This document shows positions 7,636 to 15,425 of a DNA stretch of 21,768 nt, piece by piece (within the stretch, counting starts at the first letter, position 1; each line of letters starts with the position of its first letter). The notes below the pieces were generated by a model. The model ran no database searches, was not told the origin of the DNA, and saw only the letters and a program-made list of their open reading frames with translations. Origin of the DNA: an uncultured Bacteroides sp. (lineage in GTDB: Bacteria > Bacteroidota > Bacteroidia > Bacteroidales > Bacteroidaceae); assembly GCA_900544675.1 (NCBI GenBank), contig UQVZ01000052.1:1-21768 (forward strand), written 5' to 3'. Both the position numbers and the translations under genes were made by a program.

Positions 7636-8838
7636 TTAAGTCGGATTTTGTTTAAGTTGGTTGAAAATATCGTTAAGTATGTCGGTGTAGGGATGGCCTG
7701 TATACTCATCTTCTACATACGCAGGCAAACTAAGGATGTACTTGAAGAAATCTTCCAAGCGGAACGAATGCGGCAAGGTTAAGTCGACATATTTACGGTT
7801 TCGTTTTGCCTGGGCACGTACTGTACGGTATGACAGAAATTCGTCTAGCTTTACTTCTTCTTCTTTGAATATAAGATAGACGGTAAAAACTTTATCGTTT
7901 GCAATCGGCTTGAACAATAAGGGAGATTGCATGCGGGTAGGCAAGTTGTTGCCTTGACCTACAATCTTTTTTAAGATGGAATCTTGTTGTTGACGCCAAT
8001 TTTCATTCGTGGAAAATCCCAGTGTGTCTTTGATGTCACAATATCCCTTCGGATTGGGATTTGAACTTTCGAACACCACTTTCTTGATGCCTTGTTTATC
8101 CCATACAGCTTTAAGCACATCATTGCAATAGCGGTGCGCTAAAGAGTCGAATTTATAACCATTTTTTCCGTATTCAACGATGCCGCTGCGCAAAGCTTTA
8201 TAAAACAATTCTATTACACGAAACAAAGTTTTGTATTTATAGATGCCTTGATTATTTTCGGTGTCTACTCTAAAAGCATAGCCATCGGTATGTAAACGAT
8301 GTGGCGAGATATAGAATGATGGGTTTTCTTCTTCGTCATTGCATAAATAATAGGAACCGAAACCTTTGGAAGCCCTCGTACCGAAATTGGTGCGGAAAAA
8401 GAATTGAGCCAAAGCATCCCGGTGTTCGGTCCGCAGGAATTCTGCCAACGAAGGACCTTCAATAGCCGGAAAAGTCAGCGTGACCTCTAAAGGGTCAGGA
8501 TAAAACGTAAACCTTTTGTATTTTTCATCATCAGCTGAATCAATTTTCATATTGCCAAAGAAGTTAGGAAAACTGTCTAACTTCTTTTTTAATAAGTCGG
8601 AGTCGCGTTCGCCTGTAGGGAGAATGTTCATTCGATAATTCAAGGCTGTACTGTCTTTGGCATCGGAGCGTGCCAGCCAATTGTTTCTTTCGGCAATCTC
8701 TCTTCCTCCCATCAGATTGATCAGAAATCTGTCCAACTGGGGCTTTACAGCTGAGGCACGTAGCGTGGATCCGTCCTGATAGTGCTGGAAATCTATCAAA
8801 GGCGTATGCTGCTGCAGATAAAATGTCAGTGTGTCCAT
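7636..8838 (-). CDS. cmr1: Cmr1, type III-B RAMP subunit at the crRNA 3' end
   Basis: A 400-aa RAMP protein. The start LTFYLQQHTPLI, then GSTLRASAVKPQLDRFL (23-39), and the block FGTRASKGFGSYYL (152-165) are typical of Cmr1, which sits at the head of the Cmr complex near the crRNA 3' end. It is the first of six cmr genes in the standard order 1-2-3-4-5-6. The 50-bp AT-rich gap to corA (8839-8888) is the longest in the operon and might hold a minor promoter. I found only a 7/8 match to the -7 box there (TACATTTA) and no -33 box. The C-terminal region is less conserved, but length and frame look normal. Confidence 0.93.
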   Translation of the reverse strand: MDTLTFYLQQHTPLIDFQHYQDGSTLRASAVKPQLDRFLINLMGGREIAERNNWLARSDAKDSTALNYRMNILPTGERDSDLLKKKLDSFPNFFGNMKIDSADDEKYKRFTFYPDPLEVTLTFPAIEGPSLAEFLRTEHRDALAQFFFRTNFGTRASKGFGSYYLCNDEEENPSFYISPHRLHTDGYAFRVDTENNQGIYKYKTLFRVIELFYKALRSGIVEYGKNGYKFDSLAHRYCNDVLKAVWDKQGIKKVVFESSNPNPKGYCDIKDTLGFSTNENWRQQQDSILKKIVGQGNNLPTRMQSPLLFKPIANDKVFTVYLIFKEEEVKLDEFLSYRTVRAQAKRNRKYVDLTLPHSFRLEDFFKYILSLPAYVEDEYTGHPYTDILNDIFNQLKQNPT

Positions 8839-8888
8839 AGTATGTTATATTTATTATCGGTGCTAAATGTAGTAATAATTATTTAAAC

Positions 8889-10367
8889 TCACAACTTTTT
8901 TTTGCGATTAAAGATGACAATCAATGCAGCGAAGACACCAACCAGCAGAATGCATATTTTCCAATAAATGCCTTCCGTCGGGCTGTCTTCGAAGATGTCG
9001 TCCCATTTGTTCATGCCGAAAAAGCCTGTAACCACCGTGATGGGCAGCAACAGGGTGGCGATATCGTTGAGGAAACTTGCCTTTTCATTGCGGCTGCGGT
9101 CTTCTTTGAGGGATATGTATTCGTGCAGTTCTCCGATTTCTCCATCCAGGTCTTTGATGTATTCTTCCAGCTTGAGGCTGGATTGAAGCAAATCGTATAA
9201 CTCGGTGCCTTGGTCTTGCGCTGTGATTTCGCGGAAATAGATTTGGTTCATGAACCGGATGTATTCTTTATAAAGCGAGCTGATGCGTTTGGATACCTGT
9301 TCTACATTTTGGTGGGAGAGGTTGCTGACCAAGGTCACTTCGCCGGAAAAGCGCAGCATAGAGGCACGCTGAACCAACACCAGCTCTGTCATACGGGCAT
9401 AGATGGTTTGAAAATAACGAAGCAAGTAATCGGGGGCTCCCGGATTGGTCAGGTAGACTAACGAATAGCGGCTTACTCCGTAAAGCGAACTCCACTTTTG
9501 CCAACGGAGATAGGTGTGCTTTTTCAGAAGTTCTGTTTTCATTTCGTTGTTCTGGCAAGTTTCATCAGAACTGTCTATATAGAGAAACTTATACCAGAAA
9601 GAGGAGAATGAGTCGGCTGGGTCGCAGTATGCTTGCGGATTTTCGGTAAATTTATTGGCTAACTCTTGGTTTTTGTACCAGCACGCCACAAATAAGCGGT
9701 CGTCGATGATAGGGTTTACGGTGATATTGTCTGCCAGTTCATAAATCAATGTGGTGATAAATGAGGCGGGCTTCCAATTGTCGGTCGGTTTATAGTCGGC
9801 GAATGTTTCTTTATAGTCGTTGCCGGGAGTTAATCCTTGGAGGTCTATGTATTCGCTTATTTCGCTTCTGCGAATGATGTCGGCATAGAAAGGAGGCATA
9901 ACCCGGCGTCCGTACTGATTGATGGCTAAAATGTCGTCAGGCTCTTTTTGGTCATCCCTGTCGTTCTTGAGGTAGAACGATAGAAAGCCTACCCCCGTGG
10001 AATAGAGATTGATATTGATGGCATCTACCGTCAGAACGTAAGGATGTGGACGTCCTTTTACCTTGATAAGGTATTTGACATTATCGGATTGTTGAGGCTC
10101 CTGGCGTTCGTAGTGCCGGATAAGATTCAGTGGATTGCCGGCTTCATCGTAAAGAATGTTATGTACGAAGCGGTAATAATAATTCTTTTCGTTGTATAGG
10201 TCGGTCGCCTCTTCTTCTGTTACCGGATTTTGTATGTGCAGCCATTCGGAATGTGCTTTATAATGGATGCCGGTTAGGTTAATTCGTTGAGACAGTATAC
10301 GCGATTGAGTGCCTGTTATCTCCCAACTGAACGGGAAATAAAAAATGTGATAACTGTGTGTGGTCAT
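8889..10367 (-). CDS. corA: CorA-like membrane protein, probable SAM-AMP effector
   Basis: A 492-aa protein with a large cytoplasmic N-terminal part (about 1-430) and two C-terminal membrane helices (about 432-450 and 468-487). The first ends in the CorA family signature GMN (451-453), and the tail is basic (RKKKL). In magnesium transporters of this family five subunits form a channel. In the Bacteroides fragilis type III-B pathway a CorA protein of this type is needed for immunity and binds SAM-AMP, probably disturbing the membrane. The N-terminal domain is much longer than in housekeeping CorA (about 320 aa in total), in line with a sensor function. Its start overlaps the nrn stop by four bases (ATGA), so effector and signal-degrading enzyme are co-translated. 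I infer the defence role from context, not from specific residues. Confidence 0.9.
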   Translation of the reverse strand: MTTHSYHIFYFPFSWEITGTQSRILSQRINLTGIHYKAHSEWLHIQNPVTEEEATDLYNEKNYYYRFVHNILYDEAGNPLNLIRHYERQEPQQSDNVKYLIKVKGRPHPYVLTVDAININLYSTGVGFLSFYLKNDRDDQKEPDDILAINQYGRRVMPPFYADIIRRSEISEYIDLQGLTPGNDYKETFADYKPTDNWKPASFITTLIYELADNITVNPIIDDRLFVACWYKNQELANKFTENPQAYCDPADSFSSFWYKFLYIDSSDETCQNNEMKTELLKKHTYLRWQKWSSLYGVSRYSLVYLTNPGAPDYLLRYFQTIYARMTELVLVQRASMLRFSGEVTLVSNLSHQNVEQVSKRISSLYKEYIRFMNQIYFREITAQDQGTELYDLLQSSLKLEEYIKDLDGEIGELHEYISLKEDRSRNEKASFLNDIATLLLPITVVTGFFGMNKWDDIFEDSPTEGIYWKICILLVGVFAALIVIFNRKKKL

Positions 10368-11128
10368 GATGTCGTGAGCTTTTGGATGAGTTGTATGATT
10401 GCTTTTAATTCTTCTGGAGAATAATAATCGGCCGCTGTTCCGAAGTAACCGTTTGAACCGCCGCCATGATACATGTGTCCTGCCTGTATCGCTTTTGCGA
10501 AATAGTTAGACAAGACATTTATCCCAGCACCGTAATAGGCTATTTCGTGATGGTTATGGATAAGTAGCCGCTTGTAAGGATAAAGGCGGTCGCAGATAGG
10601 GGCAAAGCATGAGGTTTGCGCTTCTATCAGCAAAAGATTTCCTTCGTGCGTCATTCCTTGGGCAATGGATGCTTCTGCCAGAATTTCGTCTTCGGGCGTT
10701 ATCCCTTGAGCTTTGCGGTCGGCAAGGCGGATACGTCTTATTTCATCGGAAGTTGCACCCATCGCTTGCAAAGCCGGTATATAGCCCGAATCATTGGCAG
10801 CCACCAATTGAAGGTGTCTGTCCATCGGTATATGTAATAGCGTGGCTACTTGTTCGAGCGAAGAGGGGCGATGTGCATAATCATTGTGATGATCAATGCG
10901 GGTGTAGTTGGATGGAGCAGGTATGTCTTCACGAAGTTCAATGCCGTATAATTCCCATTCCGGTTGTTCTCCGTAAGTTTGCACTTCTTGTTGATAATGA
11001 CTTAGTAATGCATTGTTCCAATGTAAAGACGCGTCGCGATAAGGAATGCCTTGTTTACGTAGAAGACTGGTGATGGTTTGCATTTCCAAATCCATTCCGC
11101 CAATCAAGAATAAGCGTTGTTTTTTCAT
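10364..11128 (-). CDS. nrn: NrN-like DHH phosphodiesterase, probable SAM-AMP hydrolase
   Basis: A 254-aa protein of the DHH/DHHA1 (nanoRNase) superfamily. Visible motifs are RIDHHNDY with DHH at 79-81, an Asp at 113 in AANDSGY that may be a further metal ligand, and the DHHA1-type substrate loop HGGGSNGYFG (221-230). Family members cut short oligonucleotides or cyclic dinucleotides with Mn2+. The NrN encoded beside CorA in Bacteroides fragilis type III-B loci degrades SAM-AMP and so acts as an off switch, which is the likely role here. It is joined by 4-base ATGA overlaps to both cas6 and corA. It is shorter than many nanoRNases. An alternative role in clearing short RNA from target cleavage cannot be ruled out from sequence. 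Confidence 0.88.
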   Translation of the reverse strand: MKKQRLFLIGGMDLEMQTITSLLRKQGIPYRDASLHWNNALLSHYQQEVQTYGEQPEWELYGIELREDIPAPSNYTRIDHHNDYAHRPSSLEQVATLLHIPMDRHLQLVAANDSGYIPALQAMGATSDEIRRIRLADRKAQGITPEDEILAEASIAQGMTHEGNLLLIEAQTSCFAPICDRLYPYKRLLIHNHHEIAYYGAGINVLSNYFAKAIQAGHMYHGGGSNGYFGTAADYYSPEELKAIIQLIQKLTTS

Positions 11129-11823
11129 TCTGCTTTCTGTTTTGTCGGTAGTATTATTCCGTGACCGATACTGGCTCCTTTCCCTATCCCTATATAGGGA
11201 GGCAGAGGCATGTTTATACGGAAAGTCAAATCCATACTTTGCAAACGGACTCCTTTATATTGGGAAATGCGTTGGGTATGGATGGAAACAATGTTGCAAC
11301 AGATTTTTTCGTTGATAAAGAATTTTAATCCGCTTGCCAACGAAATGATGTTGCCTGTCAGTATATTTTCCAACATTTTTATCCGCTCAAGCAGGCTTGT
11401 TTCTTTGTGATACTTGAGGTAATTGGCTTGGTTTAGCGGCAGCCAATCCTTTAGCTTATAGTAACGGAAACAAGATGAGGCATTTTCCTCATCTTGTTTA
11501 TATACATCGAGTGTAAAAGCAGCAGACTGTATGGAGGTTGTTCTCAACTCTTTTCTCTTTTCATGGAGTTGGAACGGGATAGAGGGGCTCTCGGTTAAAG
11601 CCTTCAGAGCCTTTGCTCCTTCGTTGATTCCCATGATACAGGCATGCTTGTTTATCCGTTTATATTGCACTAAAGGATAGGCATAATGAAACCCTGTGCC
11701 AATGTGATTGTGAAACAATGGTTGAGTGGGAAACGCATTCAATATGGCTCCCCGGAAAGCAATGATTTCATCGGGTGAAATTACTGTATCAAACTGGACA
11801 AGGGTGTATGTGTGTCTTTGCAT
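11125..11823 (-). CDS. cas6: Cas6 (Cas6b-like) pre-crRNA endoribonuclease
   Basis: A 232-aa protein that should cut the repeat RNA to release crRNAs. The N-terminal half has the pattern FRGAILNAFP, then LFHNH, then YPLVQYKRINKHACIMGINEG, which I recognise from the Cas6b type found in Bacteroidota. The C-terminus carries the RAMP glycine-rich loop YIGIGKGASIGHGIILP (about 210-226). A catalytic histidine is expected (His38 and His40 in FHNH are candidates), but I cannot assign it. It lies inside the operon, six bases after the NYN gene and overlapping nrn by ATGA. It is the only processing enzyme in the window, so it should serve the adjacent array, whose repeat would be cut before ATTTAGAC. 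Confidence 0.85.
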   Translation of the reverse strand: MQRHTYTLVQFDTVISPDEIIAFRGAILNAFPTQPLFHNHIGTGFHYAYPLVQYKRINKHACIMGINEGAKALKALTESPSIPFQLHEKRKELRTTSIQSAAFTLDVYKQDEENASSCFRYYKLKDWLPLNQANYLKYHKETSLLERIKMLENILTGNIISLASGLKFFINEKICCNIVSIHTQRISQYKGVRLQSMDLTFRINMPLPPYIGIGKGASIGHGIILPTKQKAE

Positions 11824-11829
11824 ATCGGT

Positions 11830-12453
11830 TTATACTTTATGGCAAAGTTGATTTAATAATGTAGCATCTGTTTCGAGTTGTTTGTTGATTTCGATGTGGA
11901 TACATGCTTCGTCACGGAGCAGCTTGGCGGTAGATGTTCCTTTGTCGGACGAAACATCCCAAGTGAGCAGGATGACATTAATCTTTAATGCCTTTAGCTT
12001 TTTTACCAACATTTCATGATCGGCATCGCCTGTGATAAGGACTACATAGTCGAATTTACGGATCAAGGATAATTCGTAGGCTTCAAGGGCAAACCATACA
12101 TCAATGCCTTTTTCGATGACCGTGATGTCTCCTTCTTTTTGAATTTCACGTAAGTGCTTGTAATGGAAGATTACATCATTCTCAATGAGGGAATCCTCGA
12201 ATTTGCGTTCACGGAATAAGAGGTGTTTGCTATTGGCGTCGTTTACGCGATAACGTCCGCGAAAATAATGGCTTTCGGTAATCTGGCAATCTCTTAACGG
12301 ACTCTTCTCGATGGTAGAGATTTGTTGGCGGATGAAATTCATTAAAGCGGCGACATTGATGTTGTACGAACAACTGTCTTCCAGCGCTTCATTGACTTTG
12401 GCGTAATAGCCTCCGTCGATGAACAGACCGATTGATTTATAAGAATCATTCAT
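11830..12453 (-). CDS. NYN/PIN-like nuclease-fold protein (DUF88/LabA type)
   Basis: A 207-aa protein with the NYN (PIN-like) fold. The first strand IGLFIDGGYY carries Asp13, KGIDVWFALEAY carries Asp118, and VVLITGDADHEML carries Asp143 and Asp145. These are the acidic positions expected to bind a metal ion, so a ribonuclease activity is plausible. It is second in the operon, 12 bases after the membrane coiled-coil gene and 6 bases before cas6, which ties it to the type III-B system. It is not one of the standard Cmr proteins. Roles I can imagine are trimming of crRNA 3' ends, cleavage of target or cellular RNA on activation, or toxin-like action. None is shown by the sequence. No extra RNA-binding or membrane segment is visible. 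Confidence 0.8.
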   Translation of the reverse strand: MNDSYKSIGLFIDGGYYAKVNEALEDSCSYNINVAALMNFIRQQISTIEKSPLRDCQITESHYFRGRYRVNDANSKHLLFRERKFEDSLIENDVIFHYKHLREIQKEGDITVIEKGIDVWFALEAYELSLIRKFDYVVLITGDADHEMLVKKLKALKINVILLTWDVSSDKGTSTAKLLRDEACIHIEINKQLETDATLLNQLCHKV

Positions 12454-12465
12454 AAGATGATAGGG

Positions 12466-12960
12466 TTATTTATAAGTTAAACGTTCATTTATTTTTTCAA
12501 GGTATTCGGCTTTTGCTTTTAAGGCTTTCAGTTCAGCTTCAGTTATGGATAATTTGTTTGCCAATTCCTGATTGGTCGTTTGAGGGTCTTTCAGTTTGTC
12601 TTCTATGGCTTGGATGCGTTGTGTCAAGTTTTCCAAACTGTCGGATTCATTCTTCTTTTGTCTGATGGCTAATTTTTGTTCTTCTACGAAAAGGGTTTCA
12701 TAAGTGTTTTGAAGTGACTTGAAACTTTGTGCATACAGGTTGATTAGCTTTAGGATGATTATGACAAAACAGGCTACAATGAGTATGGAGAAAAGGGAAT
12801 ATAAAGTCAGAATATAAGTTTTGTCTGCAGCGTTTTTCACAACGGAAGGCATATAAAAATACATAATGAGGCAAACTGCTGTAATGAATAAAAAGCAGAC
12901 GATAGGAATATAGAACATTTTCCGGCTTAGGGGAGGGATAGGGTATTGGGTTTCTGTCAT
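12466..12960 (-). CDS. Two-helix membrane protein with C-terminal coiled coil, first gene of the CRISPR operon
   Basis: A 164-aa protein I cannot place in a family. After a short N-terminus it has two membrane helices (about 15-37 and 49-72), then a charged, heptad-rich region (about 90-162, e.g. LTQRIQAIEDKL and ITEAELKALKAKAEYLEKI) that should form a cytoplasmic coiled coil. It is the first gene of the operon and is followed by the NYN gene after 12 bases, so it is expressed with cas6, nrn, corA and cmr1-6. Two membrane helices with a soluble oligomerisation arm recall small membrane partners or effectors in defence systems. A role with CorA or in tethering the NYN protein is a guess. No catalytic motif is visible, and it could also be a passenger gene. 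Confidence 0.7.
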   Translation of the reverse strand: MTETQYPIPPLSRKMFYIPIVCFLFITAVCLIMYFYMPSVVKNAADKTYILTLYSLFSILIVACFVIIILKLINLYAQSFKSLQNTYETLFVEEQKLAIRQKKNESDSLENLTQRIQAIEDKLKDPQTTNQELANKLSITEAELKALKAKAEYLEKINERLTYK

Positions 12961-13000
12961 AGGTAAAAGATTTTAAATTTAAATTGTGTTTTCTAAGATG

Positions 13001-13037
13001 CAATATTAAGCAATTGATTTGAAACAAACAATCAATT
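13001..13037 (-). promoter_or_regulatory. Putative operon promoter with overlapping palindrome
   Basis: Upstream of the first operon gene the minus strand shows TAATATTG (13008-13001), seven of eight matches to the Bacteroides -7 box. TTTG (13028-13025) lies 16 bp upstream, closer than the usual 19-21. An 8-bp perfect inverted repeat, AATTGATT (13012-13019) and AATCAATT (13030-13037) with a 10-bp loop, brackets the -33 element and could be an operator. The predicted start near 12994 gives a leader of about 34 nt. Other promoters in the 231-bp divergent gap are possible. Confidence 0.35.
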
Positions 13038-13144
13038 TTTGTATTTTCAGCAGGGTTGGTTATAAAAATGTTTGTAGCTCCTTTGATAGAGAAAGATATA
13101 ACCGAATTTTTTGGTAATTGTATATAAGTCTGTGTATGAAAGTG

Positions 13145-13152
13145 TATCTTTG
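13145..13152 (+). promoter_or_regulatory. -7 box TATCTTTG for the exported-protein gene
   Basis: TATCTTTG is an exact match to the Bacteroides -7 consensus TAnnTTTG and lies 39 bp before the ATG at 13192, a normal distance. No clear TTTG at -33 is present; TTGT about 23 bp upstream is the nearest. Confidence 0.5.
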
Positions 13153-13191
13153 CTGAAAAGAAATTTGTAAGTTTGTGCCGCAAATAGAAAA

Positions 13192-13908
13192 ATGGAAATG
13201 CAAATGAAAAAGATGATTATGTTTATGGTTGCGATGTGGGCTTGTCATGCCATGCATGCGCAATACTTTTGTACGGTAGAGGGTACGGAACTTCAGTATG
13301 TCAATTATGATGAGGCTGGGCAGAGCGTTTCGAATGAAACGGCTACGGTTCAGTTTGTCGGTAAGGGAGACGGGAAAGTGACGGCTACGTACATCAATAA
13401 GATTGTGACCAACAAGTTGAAAAACAATACCAGCTATACGCGTTTCGATTGGAGTTACGATGGAAGCCAGACGGTGTGTGCCGAGGATTTGGCGTATGGT
13501 CCTTATATCGATTCGGATTCAGACCCTGACAAGTATGATACGGCAGCCCGTTCAGCCATGCGGGAAGAATTGAAGTATAAAGGCGAGAATGCGTTTGTGC
13601 TGAAGAACAATGCACCGGCAGGAGAAAGCATGCCCAATCGTTCTTATTCGCTCATCGTGAATATGCTGAAAAATGAAATCAATATTTCGGGAGCCGCCTA
13701 TATGGGAGAAGAACAAGTCAGCACCACGGCAGGAAAGTTCGATTGCATGAAAATCACGTACCTGAAGCGTACCAAGGTGTTGCTGAAAACCACCACACAT
13801 CGTGTCACCGAATGGTATGCCGAAGGCATCGGACTGATAAAGTCGGAGTCGTTTGACATGAAAGGCAAATCGGCAGGCAAGACTTTGCTGGTGAAAATAG
13901 TGAAGTAA
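13192..13908 (+). CDS. Small exported protein, DUF3108/TapB-like
   Basis: A 238-aa protein with a clear signal peptide: basic MKK, a hydrophobic core (MIMFMVAMW) and a likely cut after AMHA near residue 23. The mature part is rich in beta strands. It includes a stretch of the type GKFDCMKITY...VTEWYAEGIGLIKSESFD near the C-terminus, a pattern I associate with DUF3108/TapB-like proteins of Bacteroidota whose function is not established. It probably acts in the periplasm; I see no lipobox. The ATG at 13204 (MKKMIMF) would give a more typical signal peptide and is an equally good start. It is divergent from the CRISPR operon and not part of it, and is followed by repeats and a shared terminator. 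Confidence 0.7.
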   Translation: MEMQMKKMIMFMVAMWACHAMHAQYFCTVEGTELQYVNYDEAGQSVSNETATVQFVGKGDGKVTATYINKIVTNKLKNNTSYTRFDWSYDGSQTVCAEDLAYGPYIDSDSDPDKYDTAARSAMREELKYKGENAFVLKNNAPAGESMPNRSYSLIVNMLKNEINISGAAYMGEEQVSTTAGKFDCMKITYLKRTKVLLKTTTHRVTEWYAEGIGLIKSESFDMKGKSAGKTLLVKIVK

Positions 13909-13913
13909 ATTTT

Positions 13914-14039
13914 AGTTGACAAGGCTTCAGTTGACAAGGTATCAGTTGACAAGGTTTTGTTTGAAATGCAGATTCACGCAGATTTCCGCGGATTATTATT
14001 TTTTTGATTATCAATTTTAAAACTTTGTTACCTTGTCAA
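13914..14039. repeat. Three 15-bp tandem repeats and an inverted copy
   Basis: AGTTGACAAGG occurs at 13914, 13929 and 13944, a period of 15 bp, directly after a stop codon. An inverted copy TACCTTGTCAA lies at 14029-14039, matching TTGACAAGGTA at 13931-13941. A related arrangement lies at 18455-18562. This looks like the low-complexity intergenic repeats seen in Bacteroides genomes. I see no gene in 13909-14100. Confidence 0.75.
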
Positions 14040-14100
14040 TTCGTTAACTATTAAACTTTAACTTCTAACTCTTTGATTCTTGTCTGTCGGAGAAAGTGAA

Positions 14101-14147
14101 AAAGACGCTGTGAATGATAGTTGTTCTATCTTCTCAGCGTTTTTTTA
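14101..14147. terminator. Bidirectional terminator between convergent genes
   Basis: ACGCTG (14105-14110) pairs with CAGCGT (14135-14140). Inside it GAA pairs with TTC and GATAG (14116-14120) with CTATC (14126-14130) around a TTGTT loop. A run of seven T follows (from 14140) on the plus strand, and CTTTTT follows on the minus strand. It should end both the exported-protein gene and the kinase gene, whose stop codon lies within the T-run. Confidence 0.85.
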
Positions 14148-15425
14148 TAAGTTTATTGGAAAAGTGATTGTGAAGCAGCTTCCTTTGTCGGGTTGCGATG
14201 TTACGGCAATCAGTCCGCCGTGCAGCCTGACGATTTGTTTGCATAGAGCCAGTCCGATGCCTGAACCTTTAGGCTTGGTGGTAAAGAAAGGGACGAATAT
14301 CCTTTCGGTCACTTCGGGCAACATGCCTTCTCCGTTATCGGTTACGGTGAATTTCCATTGTCCGTCAGTGGTTTCTGCATGAACGCTGATGTATGCTGAC
14401 GGGCGTTCCCTACAGGCTTCCTGGGCGTTTTTAAGCAAGTTGATGAATACTTGTTCCATTTGTCCCCGGTCGGCTTTCCAAGGCTGTGCGGTGTCCGGGC
14501 AATCGAATGTGATACGTGGGTCCGCAAAGAGTTGTTTCAGTTCGTCGAAGAAATCTTTCACCTGTATATCGTTTTTTACAGGCAGGGCGATACGGGTCAG
14601 TTTCCGGTAGTTTTCCACAAATTCCAGCAATCCTTTGCTTCTTCGGCGGATGATTTGCAGTCCTTGTTGCAGTTGGTTGTGGGTATAAGCGTCGTTTCCA
14701 TCAGTCTTTTCGCTGCGTTCGCTCAGCGTGTCTGCCAGTGAGATAATGGGAGTGATAGAGTTCATGATTTCGTGTGTCAGCACACGAATCAGTTTTTGCC
14801 AGGCTTCCATTTCGGTGTGTTCCAGTGCGGTGTGGATATTTTTCAGGCTGACCAGCCGGTAAGATTTCCCCTTTAGTTCGATGCGGGTAGCCGATAGAGC
14901 GAACTCGGTCGGCATCGGAGAGTGCGGCAGCCGGACGACCGCTTGTTTCTCTTTCAGTGCCGTATAGAGGGGCTCGGGCAGTTTGTTGCAGTTGCCCAGC
15001 CAGTGTTGTGCCGGTTTGTTCATCCATGCTATGCGTCTGTCCGGGTAGCAGACCAGTACGGCAGTGTCTACCTGGTTCAGCAGGTTTTCGTAATACTGGT
15101 GTTTGGTCTCTTCTTCGTTCAGGTGCGAACGGATGTTTTTCAGGGCTTCCGATGTGTCGGCAGCCAGTTGCTGCATGTCCTTATCCTTAAAAGGGGCGCA
15201 TGCCAGTTGCGACAGATCGTTGCTTTTCATACATTCTACAATCCGCCGCATCATGCTTGTCTGCCTGATTTGCATCCGGTAGAGGCTGATGCCTATACCG
15301 GTAAGAATGGCGGCGCAGGCGGTTGCGCAGAACCATAAGTGATATACTATGGCGAAAGCGCCGCCGATAGCCGATGCGACGAGGCATACGATATGCAGGG
15401 GCAGGGTGTATGTATAGTTTTTCAT
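14145..15425 (-). CDS. NtrB-like sensor histidine kinase
   Basis: A 426-aa sensor kinase. Two membrane helices near the N-terminus (about 8-30 and 32-50) with almost no periplasmic loop are followed by a linker, a PAS-like region (about 112-200), the dimerisation domain with phospho-accepting His218 in LTHEIMNSITPI, and an ATPase domain with N box FINLLKNAQEA (327-337), G1 DNGEGM (363-368), F box FVPFFTTK and G2 GSGIGLAL (387-394). It should phosphorylate the regulator encoded just upstream, whose stop overlaps this start in an ATGA. The lack of a periplasmic sensor part suggests that it senses membrane state or a cytoplasmic or membrane-bound ligand. The divergent efflux genes suggest envelope stress or a toxic compound, but this is inference. 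Confidence 0.92.
   Translation of the reverse strand: MKNYTYTLPLHIVCLVASAIGGAFAIVYHLWFCATACAAILTGIGISLYRMQIRQTSMMRRIVECMKSNDLSQLACAPFKDKDMQQLAADTSEALKNIRSHLNEEETKHQYYENLLNQVDTAVLVCYPDRRIAWMNKPAQHWLGNCNKLPEPLYTALKEKQAVVRLPHSPMPTEFALSATRIELKGKSYRLVSLKNIHTALEHTEMEAWQKLIRVLTHEIMNSITPIISLADTLSERSEKTDGNDAYTHNQLQQGLQIIRRRSKGLLEFVENYRKLTRIALPVKNDIQVKDFFDELKQLFADPRITFDCPDTAQPWKADRGQMEQVFINLLKNAQEACRERPSAYISVHAETTDGQWKFTVTDNGEGMLPEVTERIFVPFFTTKPKGSGIGLALCKQIVRLHGGLIAVTSQPDKGSCFTITFPINL

Noticed and set aside
8864..8871. Possible internal promoter before cmr1 (TACATTTA on the minus strand)
   Set aside because: Only a 7/8 match to the -7 box and no -33 element at a usable distance; mentioned under cmr1 but not called.
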